From positions 124,001 to 188,000 of the forward strand of contig NZ_JAJIRT010000003.1 of assembly GCF_025717675.1 (NCBI RefSeq): 64,000 nt of DNA. Reading direction: 5' to 3'. Under the pieces are notes generated by a model. That model made no database searches and was not told the origin of the DNA. It worked only from the letters and a program-made list of their open reading frames with translations. The position numbers and the translations under genes are program-made. The stretch is from Paucibacter sp. DJ2R-2. Its GTDB lineage: Bacteria; Pseudomonadota; Gammaproteobacteria; Burkholderiales; Burkholderiaceae_C. This document shows, in pieces, positions 1-11,170 of this stretch; position 1 is the first letter of the stretch; every line of letters begins with the position of its first letter.

Positions 1-146
1 ACATGGCTCTGGACATCTATAAGAAGGACCCTACGATGTCCAGTCTGACCGTTGTCAATCAAGTCATCAACGGCAGCTATCCGAACAACTCCGGAAAATG
101 CCCGACCTCGGGAGTTCGGTGGTCGAAGAACATGGCTTGGCAGTGA
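1..146 (+). CDS. 3' end of an unidentified protein (partial)
   Basis: An open frame read from base 3 runs 47 codons to a TGA at 144-146 and is open to the window edge. The visible tail ends in ...RWSKNMAWQ and contains a Tyr-Pro-Asn-Asn-Ser-Gly-Lys-Cys stretch typical of a secreted, Asn/Gly-rich C-terminus. An ATG at 3-5 is in frame, but a 47-residue protein starting at the window edge is less likely than a truncated larger gene. I do not recognise the family. Its neighbour 58 bp downstream is a secreted chitosanase, so a carbohydrate-active role is possible but not shown. Confidence 0.45.
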   Translation, partial: MALDIYKKDPTMSSLTVVNQVINGSYPNNSGKCPTSGVRWSKNMAWQ

Positions 147-204
147 GTTCAGCGGATTGCTCGCAACTGGCCCAGCGGTGCTGCCCATTCTCGGAGTCTA
201 GATC

Positions 205-1032
205 TTGAGAACTCTGCTTCGAAAGTGGGTGGCGCCCCTGCTGAGTGTCTGTGCGCTTTGTGCTTGCGGTGGCGGCAGTGCTGTCACCAGCCCAGATGGA
301 AGCAGCGCACCTTCAGTTGAGGTTCCTGTCGCGGCTGCTCGGGCTTTGCAGCCCGAGCAGCGAAGGCGCGCAGAGTCATTGATGGCGATTTGGGAAAACG
401 GGCAAATCGAGAAGGCCTATGGATATGCCGAGAACATTCGGGATGGCCGTGGTGTGACTTGGGGCTGGGTCGGTTTCACCACGGCCGATGGCGATGCCAT
501 CGCCGTGCTGGAAGAGTTTGAAAGCCTGCATCCCAATAACCCCTTGAGTCCTTTTTTGACGCAGCTGCGGGCCATGGCAGTCAGCGATGAGGCCGGTTTC
601 ATTCGAGCAGTTCATGCCTCAGCAAGTGGCGAGTTCAATGCGGATTTTGAACGAGCCCAGAATCACCAAAGCGACCTGAAGTACTACCTTCCCGCGCTGA
701 AGGTCGCCCAAAAGCTGGGCCTGAAGACTGCAGCTGCGATCGCCCAAATCTACGACAGTGCGATCAATCATGGATTGGAAGGGGTGGACGCACTGGTGTC
801 CCAAGCGACACAGGAGCTGGCTGGCACTCCGTCGAGCGGTATCGACGAAGTCCGCTGGCTCAATGCCTATCTGGACATCCGCTATCGCGTACTCGTTGCA
901 GATCCAACGTGGCGTTCGTCTTCCGACAGAGTTGCGGTGTTCAAGGAACAGATCGTGGCGCGCGGCAATCTCAACCTGGATCGGCCCATCCATATTGAAT
1001 CCGTCCAGTACGGAGTGTTTGACATCCGATAG
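205..1032 (+). CDS. GH46-type chitosanase, probable lipoprotein
   Basis: Predicted endo-chitosanase hydrolysing beta-1,4 bonds between glucosamine units of chitosan. The 275-residue protein starts at TTG 205 with a basic N-terminus, a hydrophobic stretch and a lipobox-like Leu-Cys-Ala-Cys (Cys21), followed by a Gly/Ser/Pro linker to about residue 45. The rest follows glycoside hydrolase family 46: IWENG (Glu64) and IRDGRG (Asp80) match the catalytic Glu and Asp of Streptomyces N174 chitosanase. The later ERAQNH, YYLPAL, WLNAYLDIR and RGNLNLDRPI segments also match family positions in order. Length is normal for GH46 plus a signal and linker. Lipidation rather than free secretion is inferred from the lipobox. 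It appears monocistronic. Confidence 0.82.
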   Translation: MRTLLRKWVAPLLSVCALCACGGGSAVTSPDGSSAPSVEVPVAAARALQPEQRRRAESLMAIWENGQIEKAYGYAENIRDGRGVTWGWVGFTTADGDAIAVLEEFESLHPNNPLSPFLTQLRAMAVSDEAGFIRAVHASASGEFNADFERAQNHQSDLKYYLPALKVAQKLGLKTAAAIAQIYDSAINHGLEGVDALVSQATQELAGTPSSGIDEVRWLNAYLDIRYRVLVADPTWRSSSDRVAVFKEQIVARGNLNLDRPIHIESVQYGVFDIR

Positions 1033-3906
<2,874 letters not shown>

Positions 3907-4714
3907 TGCGTTCCGCGACGTTGGAGGTGTCGACGTCGCCGCAGGTCCGCTCCGTTTGGGCGGACCTGCTCGCACTGTTGTGGCTGGCTCAAGTTGCATG
4001 CAGCACGGACAGCGCCAAACACCAACTCCAGCTGATGGGATATCGGCGAGCGAAGACAGCATGTCGGATTTTGGCGGACGAACAGAAGCAGGTTTTACAG
4101 CTCGCGCAAAGGCTCAACGTTTGCCCCTGCGAGATTGCGCAGGCGCGCCGTATTGGTGAAATGGCGCGAGCAGCAACGTTCCCAGAGTGCCTTCGACGCA
4201 TCTGCCAAGCGTACATAGGATTGAAGGCACTGCATGCCGACCGACCTGACTTGACTGAGTGGTGTGAAAGCCGACTGCGAATTCACGGGGCGCAGATGCA
4301 ATTCATGGAATTCCCCGAGACCGGTCCACCTGAAGCGCATGCGCAGGAATATTAACCAAGTACCTACCTGATCGCCGGGACGCGTAGTTTCCGGCGAACG
4401 CTCGAACGCATGGAGCTTGAACGAATCAAGCTCGCATGCACTCCAATCGCGACTATTGCTGGCTTCTAAACGGTACCCGTTGCTGATTTGCATCGGTCCC
4501 GTGTGGCTCGATGGCAGGGGGCGAACGAGTCGCCTCAAATTCTTGACGCCCTTGGGCCGAACGCCAGCGAACGTATGTAGGACTGAGTTCATGCCGCCCA
4601 ACATTTGGCGCTGCAGCACGCTGCGATGCTGCTGAATGACAGCGTGCAGACCGCCTAAGCAGGCCGCGAGTTGCAAGGGCCGCGGCATTGCAGCCTGAGG
4701 CGGACGTGGTGAAC
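3907..4714. other. 808-bp interval, possible degenerate sequence
   Basis: A plus-strand frame at 3903-4355 (150 codons from a GTG overlapping the katG stop) and a minus-strand frame at 4095-4718 (207 codons) overlap each other. Neither translation shows a domain, signal peptide or membrane segment, and the katG hairpin lies inside the first. The plus frame has a moderately helical Ala/Arg-rich centre, so a small unrecognised protein cannot be excluded. I call the interval non-coding or decayed. Confidence 0.4.
3941..3969 (+). terminator. katG downstream hairpin
   Basis: GCAGGTCCGC and GCGGACCTGC form a perfect 10-bp stem with a 9-base loop, 35 bp after the katG stop. The position suits transcription termination or mRNA 3'-end protection. 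No T-tract follows, so intrinsic termination is not certain. Confidence 0.5.
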
Positions 4715-5269
4715 TCAATCAGCCAGGAAGCTGGCGGCCGAGATGTCGAAGGCGTCCATCGCGCGCAAGACCTGACCCCGGGCGTCGAGGCGCAAGATGC
4801 GGAAGTCGTGCATCACCCGGCCGTCGTAGAGCCACCAGCGTATGCCCAGAGTTTTGGCGACGAGATCCGTGTCGGCACGCTTGCCGGTCAGGAAGTGCCA
4901 GTTTTCTCGTTTCATGCCGCGCATCTCGCGGTATTCCCGCCACAGGGTCGGCGTATCGTGCTCAGGGTCGATGCTGATGACGAAGAAGCGCAGCTTTTGG
5001 CCACGGCGGTCAGCTTCGGCCTGGATTTCGGTCAATTTGCGCCAATTGACCGTGCAGACAAAACGGCACTCGCTGTACTCCATCGCCACAATGGCCGGCT
5101 GGCCAGCGAAGTCAGCGAGGTTGTGTTGGCGCTCGTGGTCATCGACGAAGCGACCAGGCAGGCGCCACAGCATCGTGCCGCTATCTGCGGTGCTGCCGGC
5201 TAGCGCTGCCGCCGGCACGGCCATCACCAGGGCAAAAAGCAGCGTTGCATTGAACCAGTTTTGGCGCAT
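4715..5269 (-). CDS. SCO1/SenC-type thioredoxin-fold protein
   Basis: Periplasmic thioredoxin-like protein of the SCO family; members deliver copper to cytochrome oxidase or act as thiol oxidoreductases. The 184-residue protein has a signal peptide (residues 1-25, AAALAG). The family Cys-x3-Cys is at Cys68-Cys72 (SECRFVC), followed by the FFVISIDPEHDTP strand-turn typical of SCO, and a C-terminal His154 (GRVMHDF) suits the third copper ligand. It is downstream of the PstS-like and porin genes on the same strand with a 7-bp gap, suggesting one transcript. No cytochrome oxidase genes are nearby, so the target is unknown. Confidence 0.75.
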   Translation of the reverse strand: MRQNWFNATLLFALVMAVPAAALAGSTADSGTMLWRLPGRFVDDHERQHNLADFAGQPAIVAMEYSECRFVCTVNWRKLTEIQAEADRRGQKLRFFVISIDPEHDTPTLWREYREMRGMKRENWHFLTGKRADTDLVAKTLGIRWWLYDGRVMHDFRILRLDARGQVLRAMDAFDISAASFLAD

Positions 5270-5276
5270 GGGCTGC

Positions 5277-5681
5277 TCAGTATTTCTGCAGCACCTTGAC
5301 GTCAGCCGAGGCTTTGGACACGTAGCCTACGGCGCCCGGTGTGGACTTGACCGCAGCGATCACCTCAAGATCACTTGCGCGTACTGGCGGCGGATTGATG
5401 CCCTCGCGGAAACCTTTCTTGGCCCAAATGGAAGCGTACTTTGCCGCATCGACCTTGATCACCTTGGCGAGGAAGTCGGCTTGCGCAGCGCTGTTGTCCA
5501 TCGGAGCGAGCTTGGTCCCGCCGGCGGTTTGTTTGTCGCCGACAAAGACCTCCCGGATTTCGTCCGCACTGAGTGTGACGTTGGCATTGGCGATCATGAA
5601 CACATCACCGGCTTGAGCCGCTTGCGACAGCAGCAGTGAGGTGGTGAGGGCGGCGGCAAGCAGAGAAGTGGGTTTGTGCAC
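5277..5681 (-). CDS. Short PstS-like periplasmic substrate-binding protein
   Basis: A 134-residue secreted protein resembling the small proteins annotated as phosphate ABC transporter substrate-binding. I chose GTG 5681 because it has an AAGGAG ribosome binding site and begins directly with a signal peptide ending AAQAG; the longer frame to 5753 would put 24 unrelated residues before it. DEIREVFVGDK and a C-terminal PGAVGYVSK segment are the recurring marks of this family. About half the size of a full PstS, it is unlikely to clamp phosphate in two lobes. It overlaps nothing but uses the tail of the upstream porin gene for its ribosome binding site. Ligand unknown. Confidence 0.72.
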   Translation of the reverse strand: MHKPTSLLAAALTTSLLLSQAAQAGDVFMIANANVTLSADEIREVFVGDKQTAGGTKLAPMDNSAAQADFLAKVIKVDAAKYASIWAKKGFREGINPPPVRASDLEVIAAVKSTPGAVGYVSKASADVKVLQKY

Positions 5682-5691
5682 GGCCTGCTCC

Positions 5692-7038
5692 TTAGAAACG
5701 GATCGCGTATTGCGCACGCAGCGAATTGACGGTGCCCAAGGGATTGGCGGCATCCCGGTTGTTGTCCAGCTGCACCTTCACAGCCGACCTTGGATCAAGG
5801 TCATAGCGCAGTCCGATGCTGGCTTGACGGTAGGAACTGCCGCTCTCCTGCAGGGCGAAATAGGGGTCGGCGCTATCCAGCGAGGCCTTCTCGACTCGGA
5901 CAAAACCAGTCAGCCTGCTGGCGAGGTTGTAGCCGACCTGCATGTACGCGGCCCAGGAGCGATGCTTACCACCACCGCTGGCGAGATCGCGATTGTTGAA
6001 TCGGTAGTACTCGCCGATCAGCTCAAAGCTGTCGCCCTCCCAAAAACCGTAGCCCCCAAGGAACTGGGTGCGGGCTTTGCCCTGGGTACTGCCGTTGGCA
6101 TTTTCTCCGCCGACCGTTTGGCGCATGCCGTGCAGACCGAGAGTCAGGCCGGGCACCGCCTTCAGGCTCAAACCGACATTGAAGCCGAGCATAGGGCTGC
6201 GGTTGTCATCACCGCTGGCATTGAAGTCCAGAACGCCTTCGCTGATGCGATTGCCGTTGCCAGTGTAGAAGTCGTAGTTCACCCGACCTAAATCTGTGGA
6301 TGCCCGGCCGGTCACCCAGGCGCCGACTGTGTGTGCCGGCAAAATTCCACCTTGGTCCTCGAAGGCGATGAAGCGCGGCCGGGTGATCGCGGTCTGGATC
6401 TGCGCGCCGTGGTGGAAGGCGGTATTCCAGTAGCCATAGGGGGTGTGGAAGCGACCCGCCCAGAGCACGAAGTCATCGCTGAAGGCATAGCCGATTTGCA
6501 GTCGTTCGGCGTCTGTGGCCAGCGAGCCACCTTCGCCGTACTCGAACGCCAGTTCGATCAAGCTGCGCACGTTGCTGCCGAACTGAGGGGTTAGGTAAAT
6601 GTCCATCACACCGAGCTTGCTGCCACTACGCAGGCCATCGGCGCTCTTGTTGTGGTGGACATAGCCGACATCGAGAAAGCCATGCAGGGGCACGCCAGTG
6701 TCTGTGCCCCTATTAGCACTTGCGGTGGCGGCTGCCAGGTCGCGCACGCCTTGCTCCAGTGTTTCGATTCGAGCTTGGGCTACCGGGTCAGGTTCGACAA
6801 CTGGCGTCTTTGCCGGCTGTGCAGGTGCTAACGCCATCGCCGCTTTGGGCTGCTTTTCCAACTCGGCCAGGCGCTGGTTCAGTTGCTCGATCACTGCGAG
6901 GCTCTTCTCCAACTTGGTTTCGAGCGCCTTGATGCGCTCTGCTTCCTTGCTGTCTTTGGCAGCTGCCATAGCTGGAAGCGTGTAGGCGCTTGCCAAGGCG
7001 ACGGCCAAGGCGCTCACGCGCAGTCGGGAGAGTTTCAT
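5692..7038 (-). CDS. Outer-membrane porin with N-terminal coiled coil
   Basis: A 448-residue outer-membrane beta-barrel channel. It has a signal peptide (about residues 1-25, PAMAAA), then a heptad-rich region at 27-65 (EAERIKALETKLEKSLAVIE) that should trimerise, and an Ala/Pro linker. Alternating aromatic strands run from about residue 115 to the final Phe (AQYAIRF), the classical barrel C-terminal signature. Segments such as LWAGRFHTPYGYWN are typical of phosphate- or carboxylate-selective porin-like barrels. An ACGGAG site precedes the ATG. It leads a three-gene minus-strand group with the PstS-like and SCO-like proteins. A decayed copy of its first 55 codons lies at 7546-7709. Confidence 0.85.
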   Translation of the reverse strand: MKLSRLRVSALAVALASAYTLPAMAAAKDSKEAERIKALETKLEKSLAVIEQLNQRLAELEKQPKAAMALAPAQPAKTPVVEPDPVAQARIETLEQGVRDLAAATASANRGTDTGVPLHGFLDVGYVHHNKSADGLRSGSKLGVMDIYLTPQFGSNVRSLIELAFEYGEGGSLATDAERLQIGYAFSDDFVLWAGRFHTPYGYWNTAFHHGAQIQTAITRPRFIAFEDQGGILPAHTVGAWVTGRASTDLGRVNYDFYTGNGNRISEGVLDFNASGDDNRSPMLGFNVGLSLKAVPGLTLGLHGMRQTVGGENANGSTQGKARTQFLGGYGFWEGDSFELIGEYYRFNNRDLASGGGKHRSWAAYMQVGYNLASRLTGFVRVEKASLDSADPYFALQESGSSYRQASIGLRYDLDPRSAVKVQLDNNRDAANPLGTVNSLRAQYAIRF

Positions 7039-7245
7039 TCGGGCTCCGTAGAAGATGGGTTGAGTGGGGTGAGCGGTCCGGTTTCGGGGCGGCGGGTCGC
7101 TTCATGCGGACAACGGCAGAAGCGGTTAAAGAGAGCGAGCTGGAAGTGACGCATCCTAGGCAAATGGCTCACCTTTGTTTGTCGCATAAAACAATACGGT
7201 CCGCCAGTTCTTTGCAACTTTCGATACCGATTGTTGTAAATGTAT

Positions 7246-7260
7246 GGAATCATTGTTTCC
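7246..7260. promoter_or_regulatory. Imperfect palindrome GGAATCATTGTTTCC, copy 1
   Basis: A 15-base GGAA...TTCC inverted repeat, identical to the copy at 14302-14316 and one mismatch from that at 34695-34709. It lies about 100 bp upstream of an MCP start (here a pseudogene), and a CCGATTGT element precedes it by 11 bases as in the intact promoter. Likely an operator or part of a promoter; the protein that binds it is unknown. Confidence 0.45.
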
Positions 7261-7358
7261 CTAAAATCGGTGGCGCCGGTCTGGCTTCAATCCAGGTGCG
7301 CGCAAGCCGCAGGCCTATCGAGCTGATCCAAGGAGGCGGAACATTTGCAGGAATCAGG

Positions 7359-7545
7359 ATGTACGTCCTAAGTAGAGTCAGCATTCGAGCGCGTTCGATG
7401 AGGTCGTTTTGCGTGATCAGAGCTTCTCCCATGGTTGGCGCTGTTTTGTCTTTGAGCGGCCGCTTTCACGGTCGATTCAAGGTTGTCTATTTGGAACTAG
7501 CGAAGTCGATTCAGGTTCGGGCGGAGATCGGCGCTTTCATGGTGC
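7359..7545 (+). pseudogene. Decayed 5' fragment of an MCP gene
   Basis: The frame begins MYVLSRVSIRARSMRSFC and aligns with the first 60-65 codons of the intact MCP at 14413 (MYVLNRVSIRTRLMASFC). Shared later words are AVLSLS, VHGR/FHGR, VYL and AEI...MVR. The first membrane helix is ruined by substitutions (RSFCVIRASPMVGA), and similarity stops near base 7545, where it joins porin sequence in reverse. Upstream similarity to 14270-14412 continues through the palindrome. The end coordinate is approximate. Confidence 0.8.
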
Positions 7546-7709
7546 GGATTCCGTTGTTCGATCACGCTGAAGCTTCATTGGTGCTTGGCTAGAGGCGCCG
7601 AGATGCGCTTGGTCCCCTTGCTGTCCTTCGCTGCCGCAACAGTCGGACGCGACAGGGTTCTGGCCAAGGCGAAGGCCAGGGTGATTTCTCGCAGTTGGGA
7701 GAGTTTCAT
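7546..7709 (-). pseudogene. Decayed 5' fragment of the porin gene
   Basis: Read on the minus strand from ATG 7709, this gives MKLSQLREITLAFALAR...VAAAKDSK, matching the intact porin start MKLSRLRVSALAVALA...MAAAKDSK. It then shifts frame; nucleotide similarity to the coiled-coil region (GTGATCGAACAAC against GTGATCGAGCAAC) continues to about 7546. It is joined tail to tail with the MCP fragment and cannot encode a functional protein. Confidence 0.8.
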
Positions 7710-8030
7710 GCGGGCTTGATGGTTGACGGGTAGCGCAGCGCCAGTCCCTTTGTCTGTGCCGCGCCTCTTTCACCTGTCCGCATGTGGTGCCGAATGGGCC
7801 TATCTGAACTGCGCTCATCCAAGGCAGATGGACGATTCCATAACGTTGACCCAGCAGGCACGGCTCCTATTTTCTCAAGCGACCGCACTTGCCATAGATC
7901 ACGACCACAACCGCCCATTGAGGGACCCGTCTGAGTCTGACCGGGTGCCGCTTCATGTTTGCTTTTCGCGCTTCCCTCTGGTTGGAACCTGACCGGAAGT
8001 GGCGCAGCGCTCTAAATTGAGGAGTTTTAA

Positions 8031-9992
8031 ATGCCGAGGGATGTTTCCAGGTCGGGTTCGAATCACCAAGGATTCAAGCGCTTGTTCTCGCCAGCGCTGC
8101 GCCTTATGCAGCGCTGCCAGTTTTCGGCCAAAGCCGCCATCATCAGCGCGGCCTTCTTGATTCCCATGCTGGTCTTGCTCAGTTCGTTCTGGCAGACCAA
8201 GCGTGAACTGATCGAGGCTACGCGTGTGGAGCGCAGAGGCGTTGAATACGTAGCCAAGCTGTTGCCTGTGCTGCGGCAAGCGCAAGTGCATCGCGATGCA
8301 GTGTTGCGTCAGAGCGTGAAAATGGCTGGCGGTGAAGTAGGTGGCGCCACGGCACTGACTCACGCGATCAAGGCGCTGAAGCCGCTGGATGCGCAGTTTG
8401 GCGCATCCTTCGAGACGGCCGAACCATTGGCAAAGGCTGAGCAGGCCTTGGCGAGCTTGCCGGGCAGCAGCGAGGGCCTCTTCAAGCTCTATGCTGGACA
8501 TGCGAAGCATGTGGCTGGCTGGTCGCGGGTTCTGGGTGCGGTGGTGGATTCCAGCGGGTTGGTGCTCGACCCTGATCTGGATAGTTATTTCACGATGGAC
8601 GCTGCCTTTCTGGTGCTCCCGGAATTGATCGAACACGTGAGCAAGATGGGCATTCTTTCGGCCACGAGTTCGGCCGCCGGACAGGGGGCTGATATTGCGG
8701 CGCAGGAGTTGGCGCGAATGGATGCGCTGATCGAACTGTTCGAAGCCCGCCTCATCGACGATGCCTCTAAAGTGGCCAAGGCCCGGACGGAACTCGCGGC
8801 TGTCTTGGACCTTGCCGAATTGCCAAAGCAGATTGCCAAGTTCCGCGATTTGGCCACCGATTCACCGGGTGCGGGTGGTGTGGAGCAGGCGCAGAAGGTC
8901 TCCGCCAGTGCGGATGCATTGGTCTCGCAACTCTGGAAGCTGCAAGGCAAGTACAACCAATTGTTGGCCGCCATGTTGGAAATGCGGGAAGCTGATTTGG
9001 GTGGCCGGCTGACATCGACCCTGGCGCTGGTGAGCGGCTTCATTGTGCTGGCGGCTTATCTGTTTTATGCCTTTGCTTTGGCCATGAATGCAGGCATGCG
9101 CGCGGTGACACGCGAGGTAATCGCAGTGGCCGATGGTGATTTGACGACAGCAGTCAGAGTGCGCGGTCGTGATGAATTGAGCCAGGTGCTGTTGCATATG
9201 CGCGATATGCAGCAACGTCTGTCCGGAACGCTGGGTAAGGTGCAGCGCTCAGCCGATCAAGTCGCTTCGGCCAGCCAGCAACTGACAATCGGCACATCAG
9301 ATCTATCCAATCGTACCGAGCAGACCGCAGCGCAATTGCAGAAGACGGCCAGTTCCATGGAACAGATGCAAGTCACAGTGGCCAGCACTGCTGCAACGAC
9401 TCGGGAAGCGGCCGCGCTTGCGGAGCGAAATGCCAGCGTGGCGTCGCGCGGCGGTGAGGTGATTGGCGAGGTCGTGGCGACGATGCAGCGCATTCAGTCT
9501 TCAGCCAACACCATCAATGACATCATCGGCTTGATTGATTCGATCGCGTTCCAGACCAATATCCTGGCGTTGAATGCGGCGGTCGAAGCGGCTCGTGCGG
9601 GTGAACAGGGCAAAGGCTTTGCTGTGGTCGCGTCTGAGGTGCGTAGTTTGGCCCAACGATCGGCCAATGCAGCGAAGGAGATCAAGGGGCTGATCGGCGT
9701 CAGCGTCGAGCAGACCGAATCCGGCGTGCGGGTTGTGCGTCAGGCCGGCGCGACGATGGAGGAGATTGTCTTGTCAGCGGGTCGAATAAATCAACTGCTT
9801 GCTGATATCGCTCGGGCTACCGCAGAGCAATCCATTGGCATCAGTCTGGTGAGCGAAGCGGTGGGCCAGCTGGATCAAATGACACAACAAAACGCGGCCT
9901 TGGTTGAGGAGACGCTGGCGGCCTCCAACACGATGATGGAGCAAGCGGCCGGGCTGGCTACTGAGGTGGGCACCTTCAAGCTGCCTGGATGA
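8031..9992 (+). CDS. Methyl-accepting chemotaxis protein
   Basis: Inner-membrane chemoreceptor controlling CheA. The 653-residue protein has a basic N-terminus, TM1 at about 35-54, a roughly 275-residue helical periplasmic region and TM2 at about 331-352. A HAMP domain follows to about 405, and then the cytoplasmic signalling coiled coil. The highly conserved hairpin tip ([19 protein letters not shown]) begins at residue 506. The periplasmic domain is long for a Tar-type four-helix bundle and may be a double helical bundle; its ligand is unknown. An AGGAG site precedes the ATG. No C-terminal CheR-docking pentapeptide is seen (it ends TFKLPG). It stands alone, without che genes nearby. Confidence 0.95.
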   Translation: MPRDVSRSGSNHQGFKRLFSPALRLMQRCQFSAKAAIISAAFLIPMLVLLSSFWQTKRELIEATRVERRGVEYVAKLLPVLRQAQVHRDAVLRQSVKMAGGEVGGATALTHAIKALKPLDAQFGASFETAEPLAKAEQALASLPGSSEGLFKLYAGHAKHVAGWSRVLGAVVDSSGLVLDPDLDSYFTMDAAFLVLPELIEHVSKMGILSATSSAAGQGADIAAQELARMDALIELFEARLIDDASKVAKARTELAAVLDLAELPKQIAKFRDLATDSPGAGGVEQAQKVSASADALVSQLWKLQGKYNQLLAAMLEMREADLGGRLTSTLALVSGFIVLAAYLFYAFALAMNAGMRAVTREVIAVADGDLTTAVRVRGRDELSQVLLHMRDMQQRLSGTLGKVQRSADQVASASQQLTIGTSDLSNRTEQTAAQLQKTASSMEQMQVTVASTAATTREAAALAERNASVASRGGEVIGEVVATMQRIQSSANTINDIIGLIDSIAFQTNILALNAAVEAARAGEQGKGFAVVASEVRSLAQRSANAAKEIKGLIGVSVEQTESGVRVVRQAGATMEEIVLSAGRINQLLADIARATAEQSIGISLVSEAVGQLDQMTQQNAALVEETLAASNTMMEQAAGLATEVGTFKLPG

Positions 9993-10504
9993 GAGACTCG
10001 CAGTCGCGAGGCAAGAAGGAGGCAGAAGTTCTAGTGTCTATTGGCAGTGCACAGCTGCCTCTTCGTCGAGCTGCGAGAGGAAGTAGCAGAGTCCTCGCCA
10101 CCTTGACGGTCGAGTGACCAGCGACTGCGCTTAGACAAATACCCAGGCTTCGGAATGTGCGCCATTGGATGTGTCGCAGCATAGGTGTACGGATGTCGCC
10201 CCAGCGTGTGTGCGAAGGGCACCTTGATGACAGGTCTCACATTCGGGCTTGGGGTATGGGTTTGGTTTGTGTCGAAGTCCATGCCTTGGTGGTGCTTGCT
10301 GGCGCGTCTTCATCGACTTTTCCATCAGCATCAGGCTAGACATCGATGCCAGAGCTCCAGCCCGAACGTCACCGTTCATCCAAATGGGGCGTCTACGCTC
10401 GAAAGTGGCCAGGGATGGGCTTCGCCGGCATCCACCAGCTCTTCGACTTGGTGTAACTGCAAGTGCTGAATGAGCTTACCAATACGCATCGCTGAGATGC
10501 TCGC
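9993..10504. other. 512-bp interval between MCP and hxsA 3' ends, no gene seen
   Basis: The converging ends of the MCP and hxsA leave only short overlapping frames without recognisable content. A small inverted repeat (GCATC/GATGC, 10486-10500) just past the hxsA stop could form a weak hairpin, but there is no T-run. Confidence 0.5.
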
Positions 10505-11170
10505 TTAGTTCACAGCAGGAAGACCGAGCGCGTTCATTGTTTGTGTCGTCATCATCCCGGTGGTTGGCAAGTTCTTCACCGTCTGGAAGTTCGACAAGGC
10601 CTCCCGCGTTTCAGCAGTGAAGACGCCGTCCACGACCCCATGAAACAGGCCCAGGCGCTTCAATGCGATTTGCACACGCATGACCTGTAAACGGAGCTTC
10701 TCGCCTCGGGTCAAGTCTGGTGCCGCGCCCTCGTCTTGCTGAGCCGACGCCTTTGAGGCGCTTCCCAGTGGCTGCGCTGCCGCGGGGATTGGAGCCTTTG
10801 ACTTCGTACCCTTCTGATCCGCTCCCGAGTCTTCAGGCACCAAGGAGTAAGACTGTCGCGGCGGCGGAGCCGGAGTCAGCGTCGGGGTGGGGGCTGGCGT
10901 TGGTACATAGTACGGTGGTGGACTTGGCGCCGCCGACCCTGTACCAGACCCGGAGTAGTGCGAACTGTGGCTGGCGTGCGATCGGTGGCTGGAATGGGAT
11001 CGGTGGCCAGCGAACAGGTTGTCCATCTCAAGGTTCAGCGGCCTCAGAGACACGGGCTTGGGTTCGAGTGGCGGGGACGCGGATCCTGTCGCGGCCTCGG
11101 CATTGGCCTTTGTGCCGAGTAGCGGGGCACTGGCGATGAAGAGAGCCAGGGTATGAATGAATTTAGACAT
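10505..11170 (-). CDS. hxsA: His-Xaa-Ser repeat protein HxsA
   Basis: Probable secreted substrate of the HXS radical SAM maturation system. The 221-residue protein starts at ATG 11170, which has a GGAGG site and overlaps the hxsC stop by 8 bases. A signal peptide (1-25, ANAEA) is followed by six perfect tandem HXS triplets at residues 56-73 (HRS HSS HRS HAS HSS HYS). A Pro/Thr-rich linker of about 85-120 and a variable Ala/Gly region follow. The C-terminal peptidoglycan-binding type 1 domain (about 155-221) contains LKRLGLFHGVVDGVFTAET. This signal/HXS/PG-binding layout is the family signature. The chemistry installed on the repeats is not known from sequence. Confidence 0.9.
   Translation of the reverse strand: MSKFIHTLALFIASAPLLGTKANAEAATGSASPPLEPKPVSLRPLNLEMDNLFAGHRSHSSHRSHASHSSHYSGSGTGSAAPSPPPYYVPTPAPTPTLTPAPPPRQSYSLVPEDSGADQKGTKSKAPIPAAAQPLGSASKASAQQDEGAAPDLTRGEKLRLQVMRVQIALKRLGLFHGVVDGVFTAETREALSNFQTVKNLPTTGMMTTQTMNALGLPAVN

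Larger units (their letters stand above)
7039..8030. other. 992-bp region of duplicated and decayed porin/MCP 5' ends
   Basis: No intact gene. Bases 7039-7245 are the upstream region of the porin, including the start of a promoter segment shared with the MCP at 14413. A palindrome (7246-7260), an MCP 5' fragment (7359-7545) and an inverted porin 5' fragment (7546-7709) follow. Bases 7710-7840 again resemble the porin upstream region: a CATCCAAGGCAGATGG-like stretch corresponds to one near 7150. The final 190 bp lead into the MCP at 8031 and show no recognisable features beyond its ribosome binding site. Confidence 0.6.
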
